Position numbers and translations under genes: made by a program. The notes beneath the pieces are model-generated. The model was not told the origin of the DNA, ran no database searches, and saw nothing but the letters and a program-made list of their open reading frames with translations. A stretch of DNA of 64,000 bases, from NCBI RefSeq assembly GCF_049943125.1, contig NZ_CP188040.1, positions 2,914,001 to 2,978,000 on the forward strand, in the 5' to 3' direction. The DNA is from JAEXZL01 sp049943125 (GTDB taxonomy: Bacteria > Bacillota > Clostridia > Clostridiales > Clostridiaceae). Shown here piece after piece: positions 50,590-58,516 of this stretch. The stretch's first letter is position 1; each line of letters begins with the position of its first letter.

Positions 50590-53328
50590 ATGAATACACT
50601 TGAGTGTATGATTATTGTAAAAGGAGAAATTAAGACAAAGCAAATAAGCTATTGTGAATATAATGAGCTAACACATAAATATGATATACGATTTAATCAT
50701 GGACAGATATACAGCTATACATGCGATAATGTTGAATATATAGAGAGACCTAAAATACTTGACCCTGATATGTATTATATTTTCTATGGTAATGAGCAGA
50801 TAAAGGGTATTTCATCTATTTTATTATTTGAAAATAAGAAAAGTAAATATTGGCACCTTTGCTTTTATAGCGGTTGGGAGAGGGATTATTTCGATTATGA
50901 GCTAAAGGTTATAAAGTCATGTCTTGAAGATCCAGTTTCTGCTGATACCTTTGAATACTTGAAGCGAATTTCATCATTAAATGGATTAAGAAATGAAGCT
51001 GGAGAAAAGTTGTTGGAAAAACAATACAATAAAATGGGTTTTGTCAGAGAAGATTCAGTACTAGCAATGTATTTGAAGCCACAAGATTATGATTTAAAGA
51101 GTAATGACTCTAAACAGGTAACACCAATATTCCCATTTGGATGTAATAAAAGTCAATATGAAGCTGTGAAGAATGCTCTGGAAAACCCTTTAAGCGTCAT
51201 TCAGGGCCCTCCAGGTACCGGCAAGACACAAACTATCTTAAATATTATTGCAAACATTCTAGCAGAAGGAAAGACTGTTCAAGTTGTATCCAACAACAAT
51301 TCAGCTACAGAGAACATATGGGAAAAGCTGTCAACCGAAAAGCATAACATGGGATTCTTAGTTGCATCCTTGGGTAAAGTGGAAAATAAACGTCTTTTTC
51401 TTGATTCACAAAGTGAATTGCTTCCGAATTTATCAGCATGGAAGTTAAAAGAAACAGATGAGATTACCCTTGAAGAAATAAAAAGTGAATCAGAGTCGTT
51501 AAGAAAAGTATTTGAAAAACAAGAAAGACTAGCTATATTAAAGCAAGAGCTATCTTCGTTAGAAATAGAACTGAAGTACTTTAATAAATATTTGCATGAG
51601 ACTAATGTAGATATTAATAAAATTAAGCTGCGTAGAAAGATAAGTTCTTCGAAGATCATGGAATTATGGCAGGAGTGTCAGAGTATATCTGAACAAGAAA
51701 AGAGCATTGGGCTATTTTTTAAGCTTAAAAGCATCTTATATTATGGTATTTCCAATTGGAATTTCTATAAACAAGACATATCAATGATAATTACTTCTAT
51801 GCAAAGTTTGTTTTATATGACGAGATTAAATGAAATAACCCGAGAGTTTCAGGAGATTGAAAAAGAACTTAAGGAGCCCGGAATTATTTCTATAGATACT
51901 ATGTGTGATAAGTCAATGATGTATTTTAAGAATATGTTATATAGCAAATATGGGGGTAGGCGTCAGAGGAAAATATTTTCTGAAGAGAATCTTAAGTATA
52001 ATATGCAGGAGTTTCTTGATGAGTATCCTATAGTGCTTAGCACTACCTTTTCATCTAGAAGCAACTTAGATAATATTAAGATCTATGATTATCTTATTAT
52101 GGACGAAGCTTCTCAAGTTGATATTGCTACAGGCGCACTAGCTTTATCCTGTGCTAAAAATGTTGTAATTGTGGGAGATACAAAACAGCTACCTAATGTG
52201 CTTACAGACGATGATGAAAAATGTTCTCAGGATATTTTTGAATATTACAATATACACAAAGGCTATCAATATAGCAATAGTTTTTTGAAGTCAATTTTAG
52301 ATATATTTTCTGAGGTTCCACAAACCTTACTAAAAGAACATTATCGTTGCCATCCTAAGATTATAGATTTTTGCAATCAGAAGTTTTATAATGGTGAGCT
52401 TATTATTATGACAGATGATAATCATGAGAAAGATGTACTATCGATTGTAAAAACAGTAGAGGGTAATCATGAAAGAAACCATTATAATCAGAGGCAAATA
52501 GATGTAATTAAAAGAGAAGTGCTTCCTATCCTAACAGATGATAATTCGGAAATTGGTATAATAGCACCATATAACAATCAGGTTAGAGCGTTAAGAAATG
52601 AAATTAATAACATAGATATTGCCACCGTTCATAAGCTTCAAGGGAAGGAAAAGGATACTATTATCATATCTACTGTTGATAATGAAATAACAGATTTTAC
52701 TGATGATCCATATTTAATTAATGTAGCTATCTCAAGGGCCAAAAAGAAGCTGTGTGTAGTAGTTTCAGGCAATGAGCAATCAAAGGACAGAAATATAAGT
52801 GATTTAATTGCATATGTACAATATAACAATTTTGAGGTTCGAGAAAGTAATATCTATTCAATCTTCGATTATCTCTACAAACAATATACTAAAAGTAGGT
52901 ATGAGTACTTAAAGAACCATAAAAAAGTATCCCAGTATGATTCAGAGAACTTAATGTATACAATCATAACAGATGTTTTAAAAAGCATAGATATAGCTAC
53001 TCTGGATGTTATATGTCATCAACCATTAAATATGTTGATTCGTGACTTAAAGCTGTTAAATGAAAGAGAAATTAAATACGTAATGAATCCGGCAACTCAT
53101 ATAGACTTTCTTATTTACAATAAAATCAGCAAAAATCCTGTTTTGGCAATAGAAGTAGATGGATATATATTTCATAATGCCACAACGTCTCAATCAAAAA
53201 GAGATGAAATGAAGAATCACATCCTTAAGCTGTATAACATCCCCCTTATAAGGCTTGCTACTACTGGTAGTCAAGAGAAGGAAGTATTGTATCGCAAGCT
53301 AAAAGACTTGTTGGTGACAGGCACATGA
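50590..53328 (+). CDS. SF1 (UPF1/DNA2-like) helicase with C-terminal DUF2726/Vsr-like nuclease domain
   Basis: A 912-residue protein. An N-terminal 180-residue region of unknown fold precedes the helicase: Walker A QGPPGTGKTQTILNI (Lys212), a helical insertion (300-430), motif II LIMDEASQVDIATG, motif III VGDTKQLPN, motif IV LKEHYRCHPKIIDFCN, and VHKLQGKEKDTIIIS with INVAISRAKKKLCVVV. The last 110 residues read MNPATHIDFLIYNK and AIEVDGYIFHN, as in DUF2726/Vsr-type restriction folds. Nuclease-helicase fusions of this kind are typical anti-phage effectors. AAAGGAG precedes the ATG. The final residues VTGT and the stop come from repeat copy 2. Confidence 0.8.
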   Translation: MNTLECMIIVKGEIKTKQISYCEYNELTHKYDIRFNHGQIYSYTCDNVEYIERPKILDPDMYYIFYGNEQIKGISSILLFENKKSKYWHLCFYSGWERDYFDYELKVIKSCLEDPVSADTFEYLKRISSLNGLRNEAGEKLLEKQYNKMGFVREDSVLAMYLKPQDYDLKSNDSKQVTPIFPFGCNKSQYEAVKNALENPLSVIQGPPGTGKTQTILNIIANILAEGKTVQVVSNNNSATENIWEKLSTEKHNMGFLVASLGKVENKRLFLDSQSELLPNLSAWKLKETDEITLEEIKSESESLRKVFEKQERLAILKQELSSLEIELKYFNKYLHETNVDINKIKLRRKISSSKIMELWQECQSISEQEKSIGLFFKLKSILYYGISNWNFYKQDISMIITSMQSLFYMTRLNEITREFQEIEKELKEPGIISIDTMCDKSMMYFKNMLYSKYGGRRQRKIFSEENLKYNMQEFLDEYPIVLSTTFSSRSNLDNIKIYDYLIMDEASQVDIATGALALSCAKNVVIVGDTKQLPNVLTDDDEKCSQDIFEYYNIHKGYQYSNSFLKSILDIFSEVPQTLLKEHYRCHPKIIDFCNQKFYNGELIIMTDDNHEKDVLSIVKTVEGNHERNHYNQRQIDVIKREVLPILTDDNSEIGIIAPYNNQVRALRNEINNIDIATVHKLQGKEKDTIIISTVDNEITDFTDDPYLINVAISRAKKKLCVVVSGNEQSKDRNISDLIAYVQYNNFEVRESNIYSIFDYLYKQYTKSRYEYLKNHKKVSQYDSENLMYTIITDVLKSIDIATLDVICHQPLNMLIRDLKLLNEREIKYVMNPATHIDFLIYNKISKNPVLAIEVDGYIFHNATTSQSKRDEMKNHILKLYNIPLIRLATTGSQEKEVLYRKLKDLLVTGT

Positions 53329-53430
53329 GTTATGACTTATTGGGGACAGAATTATTAACGGTGAACCGTATCATAAGTAATTAGGTTGTTAGCCTTAGCC
53401 AACTATAATCAATGACTAAGGCTATTTGTA
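53313..53430 (+). repeat. Dispersed gene-end repeat, copy 2 (long form)
   Basis: GGTGACAGGCACATGAG start, GGTGAACCGTATCATAA middle and a terminator hairpin end, matching copy 1 over about 118 bases. The first 16 bases encode the last codons and stop (TGA at 53326-53328) of the SF1 helicase gene. Confidence 0.85.
53390..53428 (+). terminator. Terminator inside repeat copy 2
   Basis: TAGCCTTAG and CTAAGGCTA are perfect 9-bp arms with a loop of about 18 bases, then TTTGTA. Weaker U-tract than in copy 1. Confidence 0.65.
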
Positions 53431-53580
53431 TACCTAAAAAAACGTATCATAAACAATAAATAATTTCTACAAATTGAGTTTGTCTTATTTATATTGATAA
53501 GAATTAGCATTATACTCTGTGATATAAAGTGAAATGATATAATTATAGTAAACAATATATTTATATAAGGAGAAAAAACT

Positions 53581-54498
53581 ATGGGAATTCCTACATATGA
53601 ACAATTAATGCTTCCTTTATTAAAAATTTTATCAGATAGAAAAATATATACAAATAAAGAATGTATAGATTTATTAGCGATAAAGATGAATTTAACAGAA
53701 GCTGAGTTAAAAGAGCTTTTACCAAGTGGTAAGAAATATGTTTTTTATGATAGAGTAAATTGGGCAAAGACATATATGAAGAAGGCTAGATTGGTTGATT
53801 CGCCAAAAAGAGGAAGTATTCGGATTACTGATGAAGGTTTAGCATTATTGAATGAGAATCCTAGTGATTTAAAGTCTAAAGATTTATTAAGGTATAATAG
53901 TTTTGTTCAATTTGTAAATTCAAGAAATAAAACACCAAGTAATAATAAAATTAATAAGATTATATTAAATGAAAAGACTCCATCTGAAGAAATTGCCGAT
54001 GCCTTTGAAAATTTAAAAACTTCATTAGCAGATGAAATACTAGAGAAAATTAATTCATGTTCATTTGAGTTCTTTGAGAAATTAGTAGTAGAATTGTTAA
54101 TAAAGATGGGATACGGTGGCTCAAGAGAAGAAGCTGGTAGAGCAACGAAGAAAACTGGTGATGAAGGTATAGATGGAATTATTAATGAAGATAGGCTTGG
54201 TTTAGATAGTATATATATTCAAGCTAAAAGATGGAAGGATACCATAGTTGGAAGACCAGAAATTCAAAAGTTTTCTGGAGCGTTAGATGCTCCAGGTGCA
54301 AATAAGGGTATTTTTATAACAACTTCAACCTTTTCTAAAGAAGCTAGAGAATACGTTAAGGCTATAAATACAAAAAGTATAGTCTTGATTGAAGGAATGC
54401 AGTTGGCACAATATATGATTGAATTTAATGTTGGAGTATCAACAGAAATAATATATGAGGTTAAAAGGCTAGATACAGATTATTTTATTGAAGAATAG
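53581..54498 (+). CDS. mrr: Mrr-family type IV restriction endonuclease
   Basis: A 305-residue enzyme with an N-terminal winged-helix Mrr_N domain (IPTYEQLMLPLLKILSD; RVNWAKTYMKKARLVDSPKRGSIRITDEG) and a C-terminal Mrr catalytic domain: FEFFEKLVVELLIKMGY, Asp198 in TGDEGIDGIIN, and QAK at 214-216 in IYIQAKRW, the PD-(D/E)XK variant of Mrr. C-terminal IVLIEGMQLAQYM completes the family pattern. Mrr cuts DNA carrying foreign methylation, and no methyltransferase is nearby, as expected for type IV. AAGGAG precedes the ATG. Flanked by repeat copies 2 and 3. Confidence 0.92.
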   Translation: MGIPTYEQLMLPLLKILSDRKIYTNKECIDLLAIKMNLTEAELKELLPSGKKYVFYDRVNWAKTYMKKARLVDSPKRGSIRITDEGLALLNENPSDLKSKDLLRYNSFVQFVNSRNKTPSNNKINKIILNEKTPSEEIADAFENLKTSLADEILEKINSCSFEFFEKLVVELLIKMGYGGSREEAGRATKKTGDEGIDGIINEDRLGLDSIYIQAKRWKDTIVGRPEIQKFSGALDAPGANKGIFITTSTFSKEAREYVKAINTKSIVLIEGMQLAQYMIEFNVGVSTEIIYEVKRLDTDYFIEE

Positions 54499-54542
54499 TT
54501 TTTGGCGGGGACTTAATAATAAAATGCAATGATAAACATATT

Positions 54543-54612
54543 GGTGACAGGCACATGAGTTATGACTTATGTCTTAATCATTAGAAATGATGGTTAAGGC
54601 TTTTTTTATTTA
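54543..54612 (+). repeat. Dispersed gene-end repeat, copy 3
   Basis: GGTGACAGGCACATGAG plus TTATGACTTAT, then a different body ending in a hairpin (GTCTTAATCAT / ATGATGGTTAAGGC, positions 54571-54600) and a TTTTTTT tract. It starts 44 bp after the mrr stop codon and terminates that transcript. Confidence 0.8.
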
Positions 54613-54744
54613 GGAGAACCTATAATTATCACTAAACGCACTAACTTTAATATAGTATTTTTACATTAAATGCTATAATTAGTTAAGGGAAAATATGCAA
54701 ATAGTAAACGTTTAAGTGTAGGAAAATAGTGATTTATAGGCAAA

Positions 54745-56250
54745 ATGAATAAAAACAAAGGGGGTTGGATAATTGTGGATATATTATTTTTTTTACGTTG
54801 TTTAGAAACTGTAGGTGGAGTTGTAGGGATGAATCTGTCACTGGGGTCTTTAAAAAAGAATGTAAGATTTACCATGGTTGTATCTACTATTATGTTAATA
54901 ACAGCATGTGGTATTATGTCAATTTTATATAGTAATTTTAGTGCAGATATTATTGAAAAGACATATATTCTCATTATGATTGTTGGTATTGGCGCAACTA
55001 TAATAATTAATACTAATGATAAATTATGGGTGGTTATTTTTAATTTTTTTGTTCAATTTCTTATCTATAGTGGCATCAGTATGATATGTACGGGTATTTA
55101 CATGATGTTTCCCTCACAGCCAGAATGGATTTACTTATTAACTCGTGCAATTGCTTTTCCTATAATTATTTATATTGAAGTAAAATACATAAGAAAGCAT
55201 TTTAGATACTTTCTTCAAATCATAAATTCTGGCTGGCATATATATTTGATATTAATATTATCATTTTTTTTATTGATTACTTTGCTATGTGCATACCCTA
55301 CAATGTATTATGACCGTCCTTTTTATTCACTAATGGAAATTGTACTAGCCTATATCCTGCTGGCACTAGTGCTATATGGAATGTATTACACTATGTGTAA
55401 CACTATAGAAAAATATGCACTTCTTGAATCGGAGAAGAGGATAAAAGAAGAAGTCAAATATATGGAAGATAGTATAAAAATGAAGGAAGATATATTCGCC
55501 AATGTATCCCATGAGTTCAAAACCCCTTTAAACTTAATTGTAAGCTCAAATCAATTAATAGAGGTTTATCTAAAAAATGATCAGCTAGACGACAATAAAG
55601 AAAAAGCTCTAAAAAACATTAATACAATTAAAGATAATTGCTATAGATTTACAAAGCTTATCAATAATATATTAGATATATCAAAAATAGATTCAGGATT
55701 TTTAAATCTCAATCTGAGAAATGAAAATATAGTTAGCGTCGTTGAAAATATTGTAGATTCAGTATCAGAATATATTCATTTAAAAGGATTAACTATAACA
55801 TTTGATACAAATACAGAAGAAAGGGTTATTGCCTGTGACTCTGAACAGATTGAGAGAGTTATACTGAATCTTATTTCAAATGCAATAAAGTTTACCAATT
55901 CAGGTGGCAGTATATTCATAAATATTATAGATAAAGGACATACAGTTGAAATAGAGGTAAAGGATACAGGTATAGGAATAGAAGCTGAATATTTTAATAG
56001 GATTTTTAATAGATTCCATCAGGTAGATACTTCTCTTTCACGTAATGCTGAAGGCACTGGAATTGGACTATTTATAGTAAAATCACTCGTTGAATTGCAC
56101 GGTGGCAGCATAAGTGTTCATAGTGAGGTTGGTAAAGGAAGTACATTTAAAATAGAGCTTCCTGTAAAAACACTAGAAGCTACAGAAGCTGTACCAATAA
56201 GAGACTTTACCTATAATATAGCTGAAAGGGTTAATGTTGAGTTGAGGTGA
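54745..56250 (+). CDS. Orphan membrane sensor histidine kinase
   Basis: A kinase of up to 501 residues. Six membrane helices fill residues 40-218 with little extracellular loop, suggesting a membrane or intramembrane signal. HisKA has the phospho-acceptor His256 in FANVSHEFKTPLNLI; the ATPase domain has an N-box LNLISNAIKF, G1 VKDTGIGIE, and G2 AEGTGIGLFIVKSLVELHGG. No response regulator gene is near. Start uncertain: ATG at 54745 lacks a ribosome site, while an in-frame GTG at 54775 has GGGGG ten bases upstream. It sits between repeat copies 3 and 4. Confidence 0.88.
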   Translation: MNKNKGGWIIVDILFFLRCLETVGGVVGMNLSLGSLKKNVRFTMVVSTIMLITACGIMSILYSNFSADIIEKTYILIMIVGIGATIIINTNDKLWVVIFNFFVQFLIYSGISMICTGIYMMFPSQPEWIYLLTRAIAFPIIIYIEVKYIRKHFRYFLQIINSGWHIYLILILSFFLLITLLCAYPTMYYDRPFYSLMEIVLAYILLALVLYGMYYTMCNTIEKYALLESEKRIKEEVKYMEDSIKMKEDIFANVSHEFKTPLNLIVSSNQLIEVYLKNDQLDDNKEKALKNINTIKDNCYRFTKLINNILDISKIDSGFLNLNLRNENIVSVVENIVDSVSEYIHLKGLTITFDTNTEERVIACDSEQIERVILNLISNAIKFTNSGGSIFINIIDKGHTVEIEVKDTGIGIEAEYFNRIFNRFHQVDTSLSRNAEGTGIGLFIVKSLVELHGGSISVHSEVGKGSTFKIELPVKTLEATEAVPIRDFTYNIAERVNVELR

Positions 56251-56256
56251 CAAGCC

Positions 56257-56290
56257 GGTGACAGGCACATGACTTATGACTTATTTTATT
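56257..56290 (+). repeat. Dispersed gene-end repeat, copy 4 (short)
   Basis: GGTGACAGGCACATGACTTA plus TGACTTATTTTATTAAGG. It lies seven bases after the kinase stop and contains the minus-strand stop codon of the convergent acetyltransferase gene. Confidence 0.75.
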
Positions 56291-56805
56291 AAGGGGATGT
56301 GGTATATTAGCTGTTCATTTCCTTCATATATATTTTCGCCTGTCAATATACCACCACAGCTGATGGCAGTGCGGCTGGAGGCTGTATTAGCTTTGTCGCA
56401 GATTATCATTACCTTTGGGATATTCATAGCTTTTGCAACCTCTAAAACTAGTGATAATTGCTGTTTGCCATAACCTTTTTGCCTCTCGCTAGGGCGAATT
56501 CCATAGCCTATATGACCGCCGTGCTTTTTTAACTCCTCAGTTAAGGAGTGGCGGAGTTGAATAGTGCCGATAATTCTATTATCGGCTTTTCTTATGGAAA
56601 GGAATGTACTGGCATGAACATTATTGCGAAGGTTATTTTTCCTAATTGAAAGTACAGTTTCAAGCCACTGATCAAAATTATTAGAACTGGCTAGCCCACA
56701 GCTGCCATTGATATTTGTTTCCTTAAAGTCTATAAATTCTTGCTTATATTCAAGTATTTTTTCTTCTAGAGCCTTTGATGGGGTTACTAAAATTAAATCT
56801 TCCAA
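56281..56805 (-). CDS. GNAT-family N-acetyltransferase
   Basis: A 174-residue acetyltransferase starting at a TTG at 56805, chosen because GGGGGAGG lies seven bases upstream and the longer frame (to 57033) encodes unlikely hydrophobic sequence. Core features: STFLSIRKADNRIIGTIQLRHSL (strands beta3-4), GHIGYGIRPSERQKGYGKQQLSLVLEVAKAM with the acetyl-CoA pyrophosphate loop, and KVMIICDKANTASSRTAISCGG. The substrate is unknown. It resembles general YjaB/RimJ-like small-molecule or aminoacyl acetyltransferases. Confidence 0.85.
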   Translation of the reverse strand: MEDLILVTPSKALEEKILEYKQEFIDFKETNINGSCGLASSNNFDQWLETVLSIRKNNLRNNVHASTFLSIRKADNRIIGTIQLRHSLTEELKKHGGHIGYGIRPSERQKGYGKQQLSLVLEVAKAMNIPKVMIICDKANTASSRTAISCGGILTGENIYEGNEQLIYHIPLIK

Positions 56806-57008
56806 TTCAATACCTCCCCCTACAAATGACCAAAAGTTAATCCTAATGAATAATGATTTATTATATATATTATAGCTTTGTTTTCCGTTAAATGGAAAAA
56901 TGAATTCTAATATTAAAAGAGTAATATATAATGATATATAATGGTAAATATAGGATAATATTCTTATGAGTGCGAATTCATAAATAATCGTAGTAAAGGA
57001 GCTGTGAA

Positions 57009-57326
57009 ATGGGGCTAAAAGAGTCAACCTCAAAAAGTAAAGATATACTTCAAGATAAAGGGAACAAAAGTGTTAACGGGCAACGTAACAGAATAGGATA
57101 TATTTTTTGTGGGATATTATTCTTATTTCTTATAACCTTTAATTTATTATACGGTGAGCCAGCTACGTTACATGCTATCACTGCATTGTTTTGGGCATTT
57201 TTAGCTGCAGATTACTATGAGAGATATCGGTCTACAAAAATAAAGTTGAATCTTATAAATACTATAGTTTTTAGTATTGCAGCTTTTATGAGTACATTGA
57301 ATTATATATTGAGAACGTTGAAGTGA
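57009..57326 (+). CDS. Small membrane protein of unknown function
   Basis: A 105-residue protein with a charged N terminus and three hydrophobic segments (IGYIFCGILFLFLITFNLLY, LHAITALFWAFLAADYY, LINTIVFSIAAFMSTLNYIL). AAAGGAG lies eleven bases ahead of the ATG. I do not recognise the family. Its stop codon overlaps an ATG (TGATG) that starts a broken reading frame. Confidence 0.65.
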   Translation: MGLKESTSKSKDILQDKGNKSVNGQRNRIGYIFCGILFLFLITFNLLYGEPATLHAITALFWAFLAADYYERYRSTKIKLNLINTIVFSIAAFMSTLNYILRTLK

Positions 57327-57484
57327 TGGTCTATAAATAGATTATTCTAAAATATCTTTTGAAAGATGATATAGAAAATGTAAATAGATTATCATACTAT
57401 GCTTATTTATCGCTAATACTTGTAAGCTGTGCTATTACTGAAATTCATTTATTTAGATTATATAAGTTCAAATTTAGAGGGTGA
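57326..57484 (+). pseudogene. Broken or very small reading frame after the membrane-protein gene
   Basis: An ATG overlaps the preceding stop as TGATG, but the frame meets TAG after four codons (57338-57340). Beyond it the same frame is open for 47 codons and reads protein-like (LLKDDIENVNRLSYYAYLSL, then ILVSCAITEIHLFRLYKF) up to a TGA supplied by repeat copy 5. A start at TTG 57359 would give 41 residues with one membrane segment but has no clear ribosome site. A decayed gene is the simplest reading. Confidence 0.4.
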
Positions 57485-57500
57485 CAGGTATATGAGTTGA
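57480..57500 (+). repeat. Dispersed gene-end repeat, copy 5 (degenerate)
   Basis: GGTGACAGGTATATGAGTTG matches the head of the family with a few changes. Its TGA ends the broken frame described just upstream. Confidence 0.5.
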
Positions 57501-57575
57501 AATTTAGGAAAAATAGGAGCTAGCATCAGGTAAATATAATTAATGGTGTAATTATAAATAAAAAGGAAGTGAACT

Positions 57576-58385
57576 ATGAAAAATAGATTATTTATAGTAG
57601 AAGGAGTACCTTGCACTGGAAAAACCTCCACTAGTGAATTTATAGCAAATATATTAAGTGAATCAGAAAGAAACGTCTTGCACTTTCCTGAGGGAGCTGC
57701 TAATCATCCATCAGATTATGATTTTCATGCTTATGTAACAAGCGAGGATTTGCTGTTATTTTCCAATGGTGAAAGAAAGATGCTAATTAGCAACTCTGAG
57801 AAAATAGATAATGGATATGTAATTCCATTAGCTAATATTAGAGGAGATTTATTTAATAAGATAATCCAATATAAAATATACGATATGCTACCATGGCATA
57901 AGGAATATCCTATAATGCTTCACAAATGGGAAACCTATTGTGAAATTGCAAAGGCAAATAAGAATATATATGTGTTTGATTGTTGTTTTTTACAAAATCC
58001 TCTTTGTGAAACAATGATGAGATTTAATATGGACACTAAAGAAATTTTTAATTATATAGCTAGTATATATAAAAGGATAGAAGAGCTTAATCCAGTAGTC
58101 ATATACCTTAAGAATACGAATATTAAGCAGCGCATAGATGAGGTGTCCAAAGAAAGAGAAAAAGAATGGCTTGAAGGTGTAGTAGAATATCATACCTCAC
58201 AAGGTTTTGGTAAGAGTTGTGGACATGTAGGCTATGATGGGTATATTGAATGCTTAAAGGCAAGGCAGGATATAGAACTATCAATTTTAGATAAACTTAA
58301 TATAGATAAGCTTATTATTGAAGATCCATTTAAGAACTGGGATGAAACATATAATAAAATAAAAAGTAAAGTGACAGGCACATGA
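57576..58385 (+). CDS. P-loop nucleotide/nucleoside kinase-like protein
   Basis: A 269-residue protein with Walker A EGVPCTGKTSTSEFI at the N terminus and the thymidylate/deoxynucleoside kinase-like layout: VFDCCFLQNPLCETMMRFN near 130 (DxxF-type substrate loop) and IYLKNTNIKQRIDEVSKER near 175, a lid-like basic region. The substrate is unknown; proteins of this kind are often annotated only as AAA/P-loop kinases. AAAAGGAAG precedes the ATG. The last residues VTGT and stop come from repeat copy 6. Confidence 0.68.
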   Translation: MKNRLFIVEGVPCTGKTSTSEFIANILSESERNVLHFPEGAANHPSDYDFHAYVTSEDLLLFSNGERKMLISNSEKIDNGYVIPLANIRGDLFNKIIQYKIYDMLPWHKEYPIMLHKWETYCEIAKANKNIYVFDCCFLQNPLCETMMRFNMDTKEIFNYIASIYKRIEELNPVVIYLKNTNIKQRIDEVSKEREKEWLEGVVEYHTSQGFGKSCGHVGYDGYIECLKARQDIELSILDKLNIDKLIIEDPFKNWDETYNKIKSKVTGT

Positions 58386-58428
58386 CTTATGACTTATTTT
58401 AATAAGTCATAAGTTGGTGCTTTTTTAA
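58371..58428 (+). repeat. Dispersed gene-end repeat, copy 6, with terminator hairpin
   Basis: GTGACAGGCACATGACTTAT is followed by GACTTATT, a TTA loop region and the inverted partner AATAAGTCATAAGT plus GGTGC, then TTTTTT. The long stem ACTTATGACTTATT / AATAAGTCATAAGT is a strong terminator. The left edge supplies the stop codon of the kinase-like gene. Confidence 0.88.
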
Positions 58429-58516
58429 TTTTATGGTTAAATATTATCTGAATTATTATACAATATACTTAGGGGAAATATTATGGTATTGGGACTTAAT
58501 AGAGTAGGGGGATAAT

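Noticed and set aside
35604..53328. Mokosh or DISARM system from the PLD-helicase and SF1 helicase
   Set aside because: The PLD domain is on an SF2 DEAH protein with DUF3427, 12 kb from the SF1 helicase; there is no DUF1998 gene or methyltransferase as DISARM needs, and no Mokosh gene pair.
35604..54498. A type I, II or III restriction-modification system
   Set aside because: No DNA methyltransferase motif (DPPY/NPPY or PC with SAM loop) was seen in this interval. The only NPPY is in the RlmL-like rRNA enzyme at 13.5 kb.
56806..57033. N-terminal extension of the GNAT acetyltransferase as a membrane domain
   Set aside because: The extension has no ribosome site at its ATG, overlaps the divergent membrane-protein gene start, and a GGGGGAGG site marks a TTG at the natural GNAT start.
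44371..58428. Repeat copies as a CRISPR array
   Set aside because: Spacing is irregular (hundreds to thousands of bases), copies differ in length and sit at gene ends; no cas genes are present.
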